A DNA stretch of 64,000 nucleotides from positions 22,983,501 to 23,047,500 of the forward strand of contig CM053140.1 of assembly GCA_028571685.1 (NCBI GenBank), in the 5' to 3' direction. Under the pieces are notes generated by a model that saw only the letters and a program-made list of their open reading frames with translations, had not been told where the DNA came from and searched no databases. Position 1 is the first letter of the stretch. The number at the start of each line of letters is the position of its first letter. A program made the translations under genes and the position numbers. Shown here in pieces: positions 22,758 through 33,569 of the stretch. This stretch comes from Heterohyrax brucei (lineage: Eukaryota; Chordata; Mammalia; Hyracoidea; Procaviidae).

Positions 22758-23110
22758 TTAGCTTTTTCTTCTTCTTTCCCAAGTTCCACAGCTTGGTTGT
22801 GGACTCAGGAATCCTATTCTAATGAGAGGCCAAACCTTTGCTTTTAAGGGAGAGTATATACATAAAGAATAAATTAAACCTTTACTCAGAAATCAGAAAA
22901 AAATTTCTTATTTTAAAAAGGAAAACCCCAATGTTTTGTTTTATATGGTATCTAATATTAAAGCTCCTCAAAATCTCAAGAATTGATAAACTTTTGTCTG
23001 ACATATGACACTTCAGACCAGATCAAATAAATATTTTTCAATCAATCTTATAGTGTAGTACCCCTTTAAATAGCAAAAATGAACTTACCCGTCAACCCAC
23101 AGAAAAACGA
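22757..23110 (+). repeat. Third copy of the AT-rich block 3,140-3,450
   Basis: 'ctaatgagaggccaaacc', 'cttttaagggagagtata' and 'cttttgtctgacatatgaca' follow the order seen at 3,140-3,450 and 43,350-43,620. The join with the RTE at 22,757 has no partner in unit 2, so a further duplication or recombination occurred in unit 1. Confidence 0.7.
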
Positions 23111-23149
23111 CACGAACTATAAAATGTAAAATCATACTTGTAGACACAG

Positions 23150-23335
23150 GAGACTAAATAGGCAGCTCCTGCCTGGAGGTGGGATGAGAAGGCAGAAAGG
23201 AACAGGAGCTGTCTGAATGGAAAGGAAGGGTATGCTATCACATTAGAGGGATTGCAACGAGGGCCATATTAACAGTATGTGTCTAAATTTATGTATGCGA
23301 AAGCAACTTGAGTGGTCAACTTTTAAACAAAGCAT
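23150..23335 (+). mobile_element. L1 3'-end fragment
   Basis: 'gaagggtatgctatcacatt' and 'acagtatgtgtctaaattta' resemble the terminal part of the L1 3' UTRs elsewhere in the window. Confidence 0.5.
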
Positions 23336-23702
23336 TATACTACAGCATGAAAAAAAAAGCGACATGGAAAGCAAAGGTATATGAAGTGAAAGTATGACAA
23401 ATATCTATTAATTTAAGACCAGTAATTTACCTGAAAGGTTTTGGACATTATGTTAAGTCTGTAATTGAAACAAAGTTTGTCTCAACAGTCCAGGTTTGCA
23501 CTCAACTTTTCCTAGGTCCCATATTTTGCCCAGTCTAGGTTCTATCAACTGCCTTTGGAAATCACAGTCTCTCTGGTCAGCTGGTCAGGGTCGAAACATT
23601 TTTACAGGCCATTTCAGATGTGTCTCAAGCTTCCCATGCAACAAAGACAACTTGTTTACAGTTCTTTCACAATTTCGATACACCCAATTTCAGATAATTA
23701 TA

Positions 23703-23858
23703 ATCCAGTGCCGTTGAATCAATTCTGACTCATAAAGACTCTATAGGACAGAGGAGAACTGCTCCATAGAGTTTCCAAGGAGCACCTCGTGGATTAGAAC
23801 TGCCCGTCTCCTGGTTAGCAGAGTAGCACTAAACCACTATGCCACCAGAGTTTCCTCG
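23703..23858 (-). mobile_element. AfroSINE with 10-bp target duplication
   Basis: Antisense element from 'atccagtgccgttgaatcaa' to 'tatgccaccagagtttcctc'. 'gataattata' at 23,693-23,702 is repeated exactly at 23,859-23,868. Confidence 0.92.
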
Positions 23859-24210
23859 GATAATTATAGACAGTAGCAATTCTTGTTGGTACTTATCTTA
23901 AAAATGTCTCCACCTAGTTGGAAAGGTCTTTCAGAAGCTGTTCTGGAGCTATACCACTTCAGAGGCTGGAGAACAGGGAGCGGTGATCTTGCCCTGCTCT
24001 CATTCCTTTCACTCATAAAAGATACACGTGAGTTTTGAAGAGCAAAAGATAATTTATTTCCCTTTTACTCTTATGAAACTATTACTTAAGACAAACATAC
24101 CTTTTATCTTGTCTAGGACCTTCAGCCAAGGTCTGTAAGTTGGTCTTTGCAGTTCAGTCACAGTTATTTTCTTGATCTACTCAAAAATTCTGCTTTCTTA
24201 GCCACCTCAG

Positions 24211-24373
24211 TCGGAAACCCTGGTGGCCATACTGGGTGAAGTGCAGCATTTGCTAACTGAAAGGTCACCAGTTGGAATCCACCAGGCGCTCCCTGGAAAC
24301 TCTATGGGGCAGTTTTACTCTGACCTCTAGGGTCACTAGCAGTTGGACCTGACTCGACAGCAGTGGGTTTTTA
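24211..24373 (+). mobile_element. AfroSINE
   Basis: Clear head 'ggaaaccctggtggccatac', body 'ccaccaggcgctccctggaa' and tail 'gactcgacagcagtgggttt'. Confidence 0.93.
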
Positions 24374-25849
24374 TCCACCTCAATTAGCTTAGCCAAGATA
24401 CTCCCCACGCTGAGGAGGAGGATTTGGGCATGAAAGATTTCTTCGACATGTGGAACTAGCTGTCAGTCTCCAAGAATTTGAACCAGAAATATCCTAAAAT
24501 CAGACTGGGGGTGTGGGGGGACTCTGCTACAAGTAAAGTTTATACTGGCTATGACTCGACAAGACACGGAAGTCTCAACAAGACATATAAGACAAAGAGA
24601 CTAAAGAAACACTTAACAGAAAAACATTTCTTCACAAAAATAGAGACAGTGCACATGATAATAGGAAAAATAAAACCAAGTCTGGGGTTAAATTGGCCCC
24701 ATTTGAAACCCAAGGTCAAACTTTTGGAGCTTTCCACACACAACAAACACTGCCTACCTCACTAACACAATCTTTCAAAACTTCTCACAGAAAATTACAA
24801 ACCAGGGGTCTCTGCACCTGAATACAAACTTGACCAAAATACTGAGTGGCTGAAAAATAGGTTTCTGGACAGAAGGCCAGTATGAAAAGTAAAGCTGGTC
24901 GGGCAGAAAAAGTTTAAAAGAAGTTCTCTGGCTCTAGCCAAGGGCCCAGGAGGTGGAGGGGTGACCCACGCAACCAGAAACCAAGGTGGGGTCACAACGA
25001 ATGGTGGAAGATGGAGTCTCCACCAAGTGCAGAAAAATGAGAGGCGTCAGTCTTGGCAGCTGGTTATTTCTTCACTGCGGGCAAGTGAACATCTCCAGGA
25101 CAGACACAAATTGTGTCAATCAGAGGTGAGGACAGAGATGAGAGAAAAGGAATGGTCCAAGAAGACACAGTACCAGCAGATTCTTTTCTCCAGAATGAGG
25201 CAACAGTAGCCAAGAATCGAGTAGGGTAAGGGGGATCTGACCCCACCCACAAGGCTTTATGGATGTCTTCTGCCTGTTATCAAAAGTCTAGGCCTTCCAG
25301 GACTTTTCCCTAGGACTTACTGCAAAATTCAAACCCAAAGACAAAGCGGGCCAAGACAATTGAGGGTTATCAGTTCCCAGCCCTCTATTCAAAAGGAGAG
25401 GCCACAAACCCAACACATGCATCCAGAACTTTCTAAAGAGAAGACCAAACACAAGGGAAAAGGGGGGAATAGTTGTACTGTGGAGGAAGGAGAGACAGGT
25501 AAGTTTAAGAAGCAGAGAAGAAAGATTTTCTTGTTCCTTTACCTGTCCATAACCCGGAGTAGTCACACATCTTTGGACAAGGCTTGTAGTCACAATTGTC
25601 TGGTGGCTGCTTGTCTGGTCATTTCAGTAAGGTAGCTTGTCCACATCCATCCTTCAGGGTCAGGGATCTTTCATTGTGGACACAGGGAAGCTTAAATATG
25701 ATAAATCTGGAATGATGCTTGCATCCACAACGGAAGTTCATGATTACAAAGAAAAATGTTCAGACTAAACTTGAGGCCAGGTGGAGCCATCCAAAGGATA
25801 TCAATCAGACAGGAATCACATGGACTTAGATGGACCACAGAAACTCTCA
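24374..25849. other. No gene recognised
   Basis: Specific to unit 1. A few open frames of 60-100 codons occur on both strands, without recognisable motifs or codon bias. Confidence 0.45.
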
Positions 25850-25982
25850 GGGCATACCATTCAAGTGTTGTCTTCTAACCAAAGGATCAGCAGATCAAAT
25901 CCAGTAGGCAAGCCTTAGAAACTCCATGGTGCAGTTAGACCCACTGTGAGTTGGAATGGACTTGACAGCAGTGGGATTGGTT
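25850..25982 (+). mobile_element. AfroSINE, degraded
   Basis: 'cttctaaccaaaggatcagc' and the tail 'ttggaatggacttgacagca' identify it; the 3' part of the body is shortened. Confidence 0.8.
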
Positions 25983-26587
25983 TATTGTATTTTTGTCTAG
26001 ACCATGGAGGAGGGTACTGCAGCCATCCTAGTGAGAGATGTTGGTGGCCTGCACGAAGACTGAGGGAATGCACACACACTGAATGCAAGGACATATGAAA
26101 TATTCAGGAGGCAGAAGAGATAGCCTGTGGTGACGATGGACATGGGAGGTGACAAATAAGAAGCACCAAGTTTGGGACATCAGGCTCTGTATTTGGTGAC
26201 AGGGGAAAGAGCAGTTTCAGAGATGACAAAGACTTTAGGGTGGCCATGCTGGGGCCAAGTAGTCGAAGTAATGTCCCAGGAGGGGAGTGGGCAAGGGGTA
26301 TGGATTTGGACACCTAGAGTTGGTCAGCAGAATCCACATAAATGGATGAGTTCACTCAGCAAATTAAGAACAATACAAGAAGGGTTTGATACAAATAATG
26401 GTAGAGAAACGATTTCATTATCAATTAGAGCCTAAGGCCTTTCTTACTTGTGGGCTCGGTTGTCAGGACAGGTGCCAGAGAGGATGCTGGGAAGGACATG
26501 GAAGTCACAGCTTCTGCAGAAGAAACACCAGAATGGAAATCTAAGGAGAATGCTCTCTAAGAATATGCCAATGGTTAGTAGGGATGA

Positions 26588-27080
26588 CATACTGTCTTAG
26601 TCATGTGGTGCTGCTCCAACAGAAATATTACAAGTACAAGGCTTTTCAAAGAGAAATTTTATTCTGCCAGTATATAGTAGACTACAAGTCGAAATTCAGA
26701 TCCAGGAGAAGGCTTTCACTGTTGGCTCTGGAACAAGGTCTTTGCCTTCACTTTTCCCCTGGTTGGGGAGCATGTAAAGCACAGGGACCTGAGGTCCTTC
26801 TCCAAGGACGTGCTCTGCCCCTGCTACACTTTCTTGTTGCTATAAAGTCCCCAAATCTCTCTGCTGGCTTCTTTCTTTTATATCTCAAGGAATTGCCTCA
26901 AGGCACAACACAATCATGCACACTGAGTCCTGCCCCACCAACACAAATGTCACCAATCCTCCCTCGTGAACATCACAGAGGCAAGGTTTATAGCATATAG
27001 GTACATCACACAGTATCAGGAATCATGGTCTAGCCAAATTGCTACACACATCTTTGGGAGGACACAACACAAACCACAAC
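26588..27080 (-). mobile_element. MaLR-like LTR (antisense)
   Basis: From 'actgtcttagtcatgtggtg' to 'acacaacacaaaccacaaca'. Same family as 31,649-32,135. The partner in unit 2 (58,690-58,815) keeps only the distal part. Confidence 0.65.
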
Positions 27081-27335
27081 AGGTACTACTAAGGACGGAA
27101 ATGTACAGTTCTCTGTGACACCCAGAAACAGAGCATCAGGCTCAAGCAGGGGGGCAAAGAAGAGACTGTCATTATCCCCAACTGGAGCCACAATCTCTGT
27201 ATGTCTACTGTAGGACCTTTTCATTTTCTGACAGTAAGTAGTGGTGGGGGAGGGACTGGCAGGTCCAGGAGCTCCTATTGTTCAGGAGATGTGGAGTGGC
27301 ACCCCATTACAGGGTCTGCGATGCTCACTGGACCT
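27080..27335 (-). pseudogene. Remnant of a MUC16-like repeat region (unit 1)
   Basis: Matches 58,818-59,125, the sequence just downstream (on the minus strand) of the MUC16-like SEA exons in unit 2. On the minus strand a Ser/Pro/Thr-rich stretch (GAPGPASPSPTT) resembles the linker exon between MUC16 SEA modules, but no donor site was confirmed. Similarity to unit 2 ends at about 27,335, where the MARK-derived sequence starts. The SEA exons themselves are missing in unit 1. Confidence 0.4.
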
Positions 27336-28110
27336 GGCCAGATTCGTTACCATAAAAACAACACTGTTCCTCCAAGATATAGGCAGGTGCTGCCCTCAGC
27401 TGCTGTTAAAAGATCAAGGACATCAAAGTAGGACACTACCACCTGCTAAGACCTTCAGCACGGGGACACGGGTCAGAGGCAAGTTATCCTATCACATCAT
27501 CACGGGCAAAGACGTAGATGATGAGAGTCAAAAAGAGCCCCCAGACATCCTCCAACTTCCTGACACTAGAGATAAAAAAATCATGAAGGATCGCCATAAT
27601 CCAAATATTTTAATGCTGTTGCAAATCATAGAGAATAACCTCATCTTCGGTATGGTGATGGAATACGTACCTGGAGGGGACTTGCGTGATCATCCAGAGA
27701 TTCTTGGCTTCATGAGTGAAAAAGAGTCCCTGATAAAATTCCATTAACTAGTGAAGGCCCTACAGGTGTGCCACAACAAGTATACTGCACACACAGATAA
27801 CAAACCAGAAAATGTGTTCTTGAATGTCAGAAAGAACATTAAACTCGCTCACTTTGATTTTGTAAAGTGAATTCACCAAGGAGGGCAGGCTGAACACTTG
27901 CTGTGGGAAGCTCCCTTATTATGCCCCAGAACTCCTACCTGGATAAAAGTACCAAGGACACCCTCGTGGGTGTGTGGAGCCTGGCAGTCACTCCGTATTT
28001 CGTGGCAAGTGGATCTCCACCTTTTCATAGAGATGCCTTAAATGAGCCATGCAAGTAGGTACTGCAGGAAGAATATAACATTCCTTTCCATATGTCTGTG
28101 TCAAATACTC
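27335..28110 (+). pseudogene. MARK-derived kinase retrocopy 1 (kinase only)
   Basis: An intronless kinase fragment. The frame 27,241-27,747 carries YHIITGKDV, then HNPNILMLLQIIENN and VMEYVPGGDL, matching in order the MARK ATP-binding lobe (RHILTGREV), the helix C / beta-4 region and the hinge (MEYASGGE). The next frame has the catalytic loop in the altered form HTDNKPENVFL instead of HRDLKAENLLL, and the DFG region reads HFDF. A stop follows soon after. The last recognisable piece is EEYNIPFHMS near 28,075 (MARK YRIPFYMS), after which the upstream flank of copy 2 begins. UBA, linker and KA1 are absent. A dead fragment; MARK kinases phosphorylate tau and MAPs and control cell polarity. Confidence 0.85.
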
Positions 28111-28179
28111 ATTTGTCGCCCACTTGCTCCATTTTAACTGTAACACAAGGGTAGCTCTTATCCCAAAGCCCATTAGTCT

Positions 28180-31015
28180 CTGACACCACATTGAACATGC
28201 CGCAGAGCCACTTAATGTTTTCCGCTGAAGAGGAAATCTGTGTGGGAACTACCATCTCCTAAGAACCAACGGCAAGGGGGCATCTGCCGGAGTCAATTTA
28301 TCCTGGAACATCAACACTGCCAAGAGGTAGCCAAGAAACGAGCTGAGAAGAGTCAACGGGCATCCTCCAAACTTCAAATACTAGAAACAGAGATAAAAAT
28401 CTTAAAGGATCTCCATCCTTTGAGAATTTTAATACTGTTCCTTGCCAGAGAACAACTACATCTTTGGTACAGTGACAGAGTACGTCACTACAGGCGTCCT
28501 GTGTGATCATCTGGAGGCTCATAGCTCCATGAGCCAAAACGAGGCCCCCAAAATATTTGACCAATTAGAGTTGGCCTTGCAGGTTTGTTACAACAACTGT
28601 GTTATACACAGGGATATCAAGCTACAACATGTGCTTTTGGATGAGAGAAGGAATATCAAACTTCCTGACATTGGTTTGAGAACTGAATTCACCAATGGGA
28701 GTGACCCGAATGTTTTCTGCGGCAGTTTCCATTACAGCGCCTAGAATTCCTACAAGGTGAAAAGTACCACGGACCCCCTTAGATGTGTGGAGCCTGGAAA
28801 TCACTGTGTACTTCAAGATAAGTGGATCTCTGCCTCTGCATGATGACATCATGGAGAAACAATATGACATTCCGTTCCATATGTCTACAACATGTGAATA
28901 TATGCTAAGCCAAATACTCACCGGAGACACAAGAAAGACGGCCATATCAGAAGACATGCTAGAACTTCCATATGTGAATATGGATAATGAAGAAAAACCA
29001 AAGAGGTATGTGCAGCCGCTCCGAGACTATGAGGACCCCAGATGAACTGAGGCCAAAGTGAACACAGCTGAAAGGCAGAACGAGTTTCTTGACTCACTGT
29101 TGAATCAAAAATACAGTGATGTGAAGGACACCCATCTGATCCTACGTTACGACCTATCTGAGATGGAGAGTCATGCCAGAACCGTGGAAACCCAGGGTGC
29201 AGCACATTGCACTGATAGCCACACACCTTCCCCAACCCATAAGCTACATCCTCCTATCCATGCTAAACCCAAATGACATAGGTACGCCATACCTGCCATT
29301 CCCACCTATGACTACTGTTTCTATAACGTTTTCAACCGTTTAGCTGATAAAAGGAAGGGGGCCTTCATCATATGTGCTTCTCTCTGTCTCCCTTGTAACG
29401 TCCTCCCTGCCCCAACAACCGAGGATAGCCTGGGCAGAGCTCAACCAAACCTTTGGGCTATGTTCCAAGGCTAGAAAAAGTGCATTATTGGAATCCAATA
29501 GATTCCCCACCTGTGTTTCCATGGCTACCTCTCCTGAGCAGACCATCAGTAAGAATGGTGGAGCACCAGCAGAAACCAGTTTCCCACAGTAAGTGTCACA
29601 ACTAAGATCCTTCACTGATGAGCAGGTGGGAGGTACCTGACCAGATGGTGAACCCAGCTTCTCCCTCTGTCACTGGGAGTCACCCAGAACTTCATGGTAA
29701 GTGGACCTTGCCCTTTTCAGAGACAAACCTGAACTGAGCTACAAAACGAGGCACTGCATGAAGAATATGATATTCCTACTCCACAAGTCTACGCCATGTG
29801 AACACTCACTGAGCCAGATGCTCACTGGTGACCCGAGAACGAGAGCCACATCAGAGGACATTCTAGGACACCCACAGATGAAACTGATGATGATGAAGAA
29901 AACAAAAGGTGTATGTGCAGTCACTCCCAGATTGTGAGGGCCCCCGGTGTACTGAGACCACAGTGAATAGGCAGGAAGAGATGCATTACTCACTCTTGAA
30001 TCAAAAATGCAATCATGTGAAGGGCATCCATCTGATCAAAGCTCACAACACATATGAAATGGAGAGTCACGCCAGGACCAAGAAACCCCAGACTACAGCG
30101 TACTGCACTGACGGACACGCACCTTTTCATCCCATGACGAACATCCTATCAACTCTGCTAATTCAAGTGGAGTAGCTAGACTGTACCTGACATTCCGACC
30201 TGTGACCACTATTTCTGAAACTCTTTGAAGAGTCTGATAGAAACAAGAGGGCCTCAATGGTGTGTTTCTCATTGAGTCTCCCTTGCAAAGCCCTTCCTGC
30301 ACCAACAACCCAGGATAGCCTGGGCAGTGTCCGACCAAACCTGGGGACTGTGCACCAAGGTGAGAAATCGTGTAGTGCCACAAATCAGCACAGTCCCTGC
30401 AAGTGTTTCTGCGGCAGCGTTCTCATCCCAGACCATCAACAAGGATGATGGAGCCCCGGTGGAAACCAGTTTCCAAGTGGAAGGGTCAGAGTTAAGCTCC
30501 TTCAATGATCAGCAGGTGCAGGAGATACCTCAGCAGACTGTGAACCCAGCCTCTCCCTCTGTGAACAGCCAGGACATGCAGGGTATCACTGGGAGATTCT
30601 TTAAACTCATAACTTTTTTGCACTTTTATCAAAAGGGAACAAAAACTGTGACAGCAAAGTTGTACAGAAGACACTCAAATCTCTACAAGTGAACCCCTGC
30701 TGTCTCGAGTTAAAGTGGAGGATTAAAAGTACCAGTTCCATGGAGCCCAAGGAGACGATACAGGAGGTCTGGCAAGTGGTGGACACCCACTGACAAGTAC
30801 ACGCTGCTGTGTATGAACAGCACACCAGGACTGCAATACTTTGTCAAGTGCAGGATGGAGGTGTGCACACTGCCTGTGTGGACTCTCAATAAAGGGGCAG
30901 GGGAGAGATTTCAGGCACCTCTGAGGGTTTCAATCGCATTGCTTCAAAAACGAGCAGGGAGCGTGTACTTCACAGTGCTGCCAGCAGGTGCCAGGCACAA
31001 AAGAGGAGTTCTCAC
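28180..31015 (+). pseudogene. MARK3-like retrocopy 2 (kinase, UBA, repeated unit, KA1)
   Basis: This is the fullest copy. N-lobe remnants lie at 28,225-28,440; the hinge is EYVTTGVLCDHLEAH; the catalytic loop is IHRDIKLQHVLL (HRD at 28,607-28,615, catalytic-loop Asn changed to His); DFG reads DIG (28,667-28,675). EKQYDIPFHMSTTCEYM follows near 28,855, then the UBA-like helix region at 29,010-29,145 and a linker ending in PASPSV-like sequence. At about 29,660 the linker joins back to the C-lobe (MVSG at 29,695) and a second C-lobe/UBA/linker unit follows to about 30,560. The KA1 remnant includes YTLLCMNSTPG and MEVCTLP (30,795-30,900) and FNRIASK, closest to MARK3. Stops and frameshifts are frequent (e.g. 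TGA after EDPR at 29,043). Confidence 0.88.
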
Positions 31016-31019
31016 ATTT

Positions 31020-31110
31020 AAGCTCCCACACAATCGGGCAGTGTTTCCTTCTGTTGCACGGACTCACTGTGAGTTGGAACCTACTTGACAGGACCAAACC
31101 ACATAACCCT
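31020..31110 (+). mobile_element. RTE-type 3' tail directly after MARK copy 2
   Basis: 'aatcgggcagtgtttccttc' then 'gtgagttggaacctacttga' is the terminal region of the RTE element. It begins within a few tens of bases of the end of the KA1 remnant, in the same orientation. The paralog at 41,495-41,592 ends in a CAACAACA repeat. Confidence 0.75.
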
Positions 31111-32600
31111 GTAATAGGAACTGAGAGAATAGCAATTGAGATGTTTCAATAAACACATGCAGTACTGCAAGCACTCATTTGTCTGTACGCAGAAATCTGG
31201 ACGACAGCTACCTGGCCAACCAACTACAAGTGATCCTTTCTTCTACTCGTTCCAGAGAGAGGTGATCAAACACAACACAGAGATTACTGTGAAACTTCTT
31301 TAACATCAAAAATGAGTAAAATTTTGCTGAAGATCATTTTGCTGTGATTACTGACTTTTGTGTGAGGCCTTTCTAGCCATGGCCTTGTAACGCCTACCCA
31401 GGTGATCGGGCAGGACAGTGTGACAGTGTGGCTGAGGCCCACTGAGACCGTTGGTCACTATCTCCTTAAGTGAGGGAGAGCAGCGAGGGAGATTTGGCCA
31501 CCACCAAGGAAGAACGGCCTTGAGCTGAGTCTTTGGGCCTGGATCACTGTGCTGTAAAGCTCTTGGAAGCAGGTGCTAGAGAGAGCGCAAGCTGAGAACT
31601 GGTGGCAGAAGAGACCGAGCAGCAGGACACATCATCACGGACTTCTGTTTTAGTCAGCTAGGGCTGCTCTAACAGAAATATACAGAGTGGATGGCTTTAA
31701 CAAAGGAAGGTTTATACTTACACAGTCTGGTAGGCTACGAGTCCAAATTCAGGATGTCTGCTCCAGGGGAAGGTTCTCCCCCTTGTCGGCTCTGGAGGAA
31801 AGTCTGGTATTGTATTAGTCTTGTCCAGGGAGCGTCTTGGTGCAGGAACCTCAGGTCTGAAGGACACGCTCTTCTCCCGGTGCTGCTTGCTTGATAGTGT
31901 GAGGTTCTCATTTCTCTGCCTGCTTCCTTTTCCTTTTCTCTCCTCCAAGATGAAAGGATTAAGGGTGGGGCAAGCCATACTCCAGGGAAACTCTGGATTT
32001 ATACTCTGGCCCTAATCTTTTAACACACGGCATAGGAAAACTACAAAATCGAGGACAGTCACAAGATGCTGGGAATCATGGCCCGGCCACATGGCTACAC
32101 ATATTTTTGGGTGGACACAGTTCAATCCATGATATCTTTCTACTACACAAAGACAGAAAGGTGAGTGCCTTTGATCAGTGGCTGAGAGCTAGGGAGAGGC
32201 TAGCCTTCAGGAGGTGGGCAGAATAGACTATGTGGAAACAAACAATGGAAATCCTATGGCAAATGTGGTATCTCTTTGGAGTCCACAGCTGGGAGTAACA
32301 CAGAGAGCCTGAAGTCCTCTGTAAATAGTGGGACCAAAACTATCAACAAGCAATAAAGGATAAAAGAATCAAAGCATTAACAACAATCTGGGACAGTGAT
32401 ATAAGCCCCCCGTAAACTATGCAAATTTCCTCAAGGTTGTTTTTCAGAAGAAACCAAAGATGGAAGCAACTCTGAGGACATGAGCAGAAACTCCCACTTC
32501 AACAGCTACATGTCCTCCTAATGGGAGCACCAGACATCCAGTCAGGACCTGGGGATGGAACCAAAGAACCAAGACACTGCATGCACAACACCCCTTAAGA
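31110..32600 (+). repeat. Downstream flank of MARK copy 2
   Basis: Matches 41,593-42,600, the flank of copy 4, except for the LTR at 31,649-32,135. Includes the repeat unit described at 5,260-5,700. No gene recognised. Confidence 0.7.
31649..32135 (-). mobile_element. MaLR-like LTR specific to this copy
   Basis: Runs from 'tgttttagtcagctagggct' to 'ttcaatccatgata'. The paralogous site near 42,128 is uninterrupted, so this LTR entered after copies 2 and 4 separated, or was lost there. Confidence 0.7.
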
Positions 32601-32689
32601 AGTCCTGCTACCAGTCCCAGAAAGCCTCAGAGGAAAGAACTTTCTAGATCCTTTAACTGATTCCACCTCAAGTGATCTGCTTCAGGTTC

Positions 32690-33135
32690 AGGAGATCACA
32701 GTGGCAACTTTAGTCACCTGATGGGTGGATAACTGGGCTCTCCCTCCCCCAGGCACCAGGATGCAACTTTCACAGCAGCAAAATTTATTAAGTCAAAGGA
32801 CCTTACAAACAAGGAAGGGGTCAGTCTCTATGAGCGGGGAAAGACCTGGTACAAAGCACGTAGGGTTCCTTATATTGCTCAGGGTAAAAGGTGCTGTCCT
32901 AGTGAGGAGGGGTAACTAAGAAACATCCTTTGGTTTCAGTTTTAGAGTTATATGTCACCAAATGCACGATGGGGCCCCTCCTGAAGAATAAGATAGTAAT
33001 ATGCAGATAGAATAAAACTAGGGGCTAGGTCATTTCTAGAATGTCCTCCTGTATGTAGCCACATCTCAAACTGCCAGGAGGAATTGCTACATCTGCAATT
33101 ACCCTTCTCAAATGCAAACTGGGTGTTTAGTAATC
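32690..33135 (-). mobile_element. Probable solo retroviral LTR (antisense)
   Basis: On the minus strand there is a TATA-like 'caatataaggaaccctacg' followed about 80 bp later by the polyadenylation signal in 'gacttaataaattttgctgc', the arrangement of a retroviral U3-R boundary. The ends and the target duplication could not be fixed. No viral genes flank it. Confidence 0.45.
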
Positions 33136-33140
33136 ATATG

Positions 33141-33560
33141 ATGAGGCGATCTACGGTGGCAATCAGGTTCTCTAAGCTCACCTTTTCATTTCCCCTTTGA
33201 GGTGACATGGGCCCAAAATCTTGAAGGGAATGTGGGAAGTCGACTCACTCTGGCTACTTCCTGCTGTTTGGGGTTGTAGCCCTGCCTACCTGTCAGACCT
33301 GTGTTCTTCAAGTACCCTGTCTTGAAAACATTGAGATGCCTCATCTACCTTCCACCTGGTCGGTGGGTATAGACTGTATATCCTTGTAGGACCATGAGAT
33401 TCACTAGGAAAGGTTGTAGCTTTGAGCCATGTCTTTTATCTTAGAAGCCAAATTTAAGATGTGTCATATGTTGTCCTGGACCTGGGCAGATTTATTAACA
33501 TAAAAACAACACAATACCTTGAGATATAGGCAGGTTCTGCCCTCAGCTGCAGTTAAAAGG
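33141..33560 (+). repeat. Duplicated block upstream of MARK copy 3 (start of unit 2)
   Basis: Counterpart of 1-415. It leads directly into the kinase remnant from about 33,570. Confidence 0.75.
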
Positions 33561-33569
33561 TCAAAGAAA

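Noticed and set aside
24211..24290. tRNA-like sequence (A/B box-like) at SINE heads here and elsewhere
   Set aside because: These are AfroSINE heads; no complete cloverleaf of a functional tRNA was seen.
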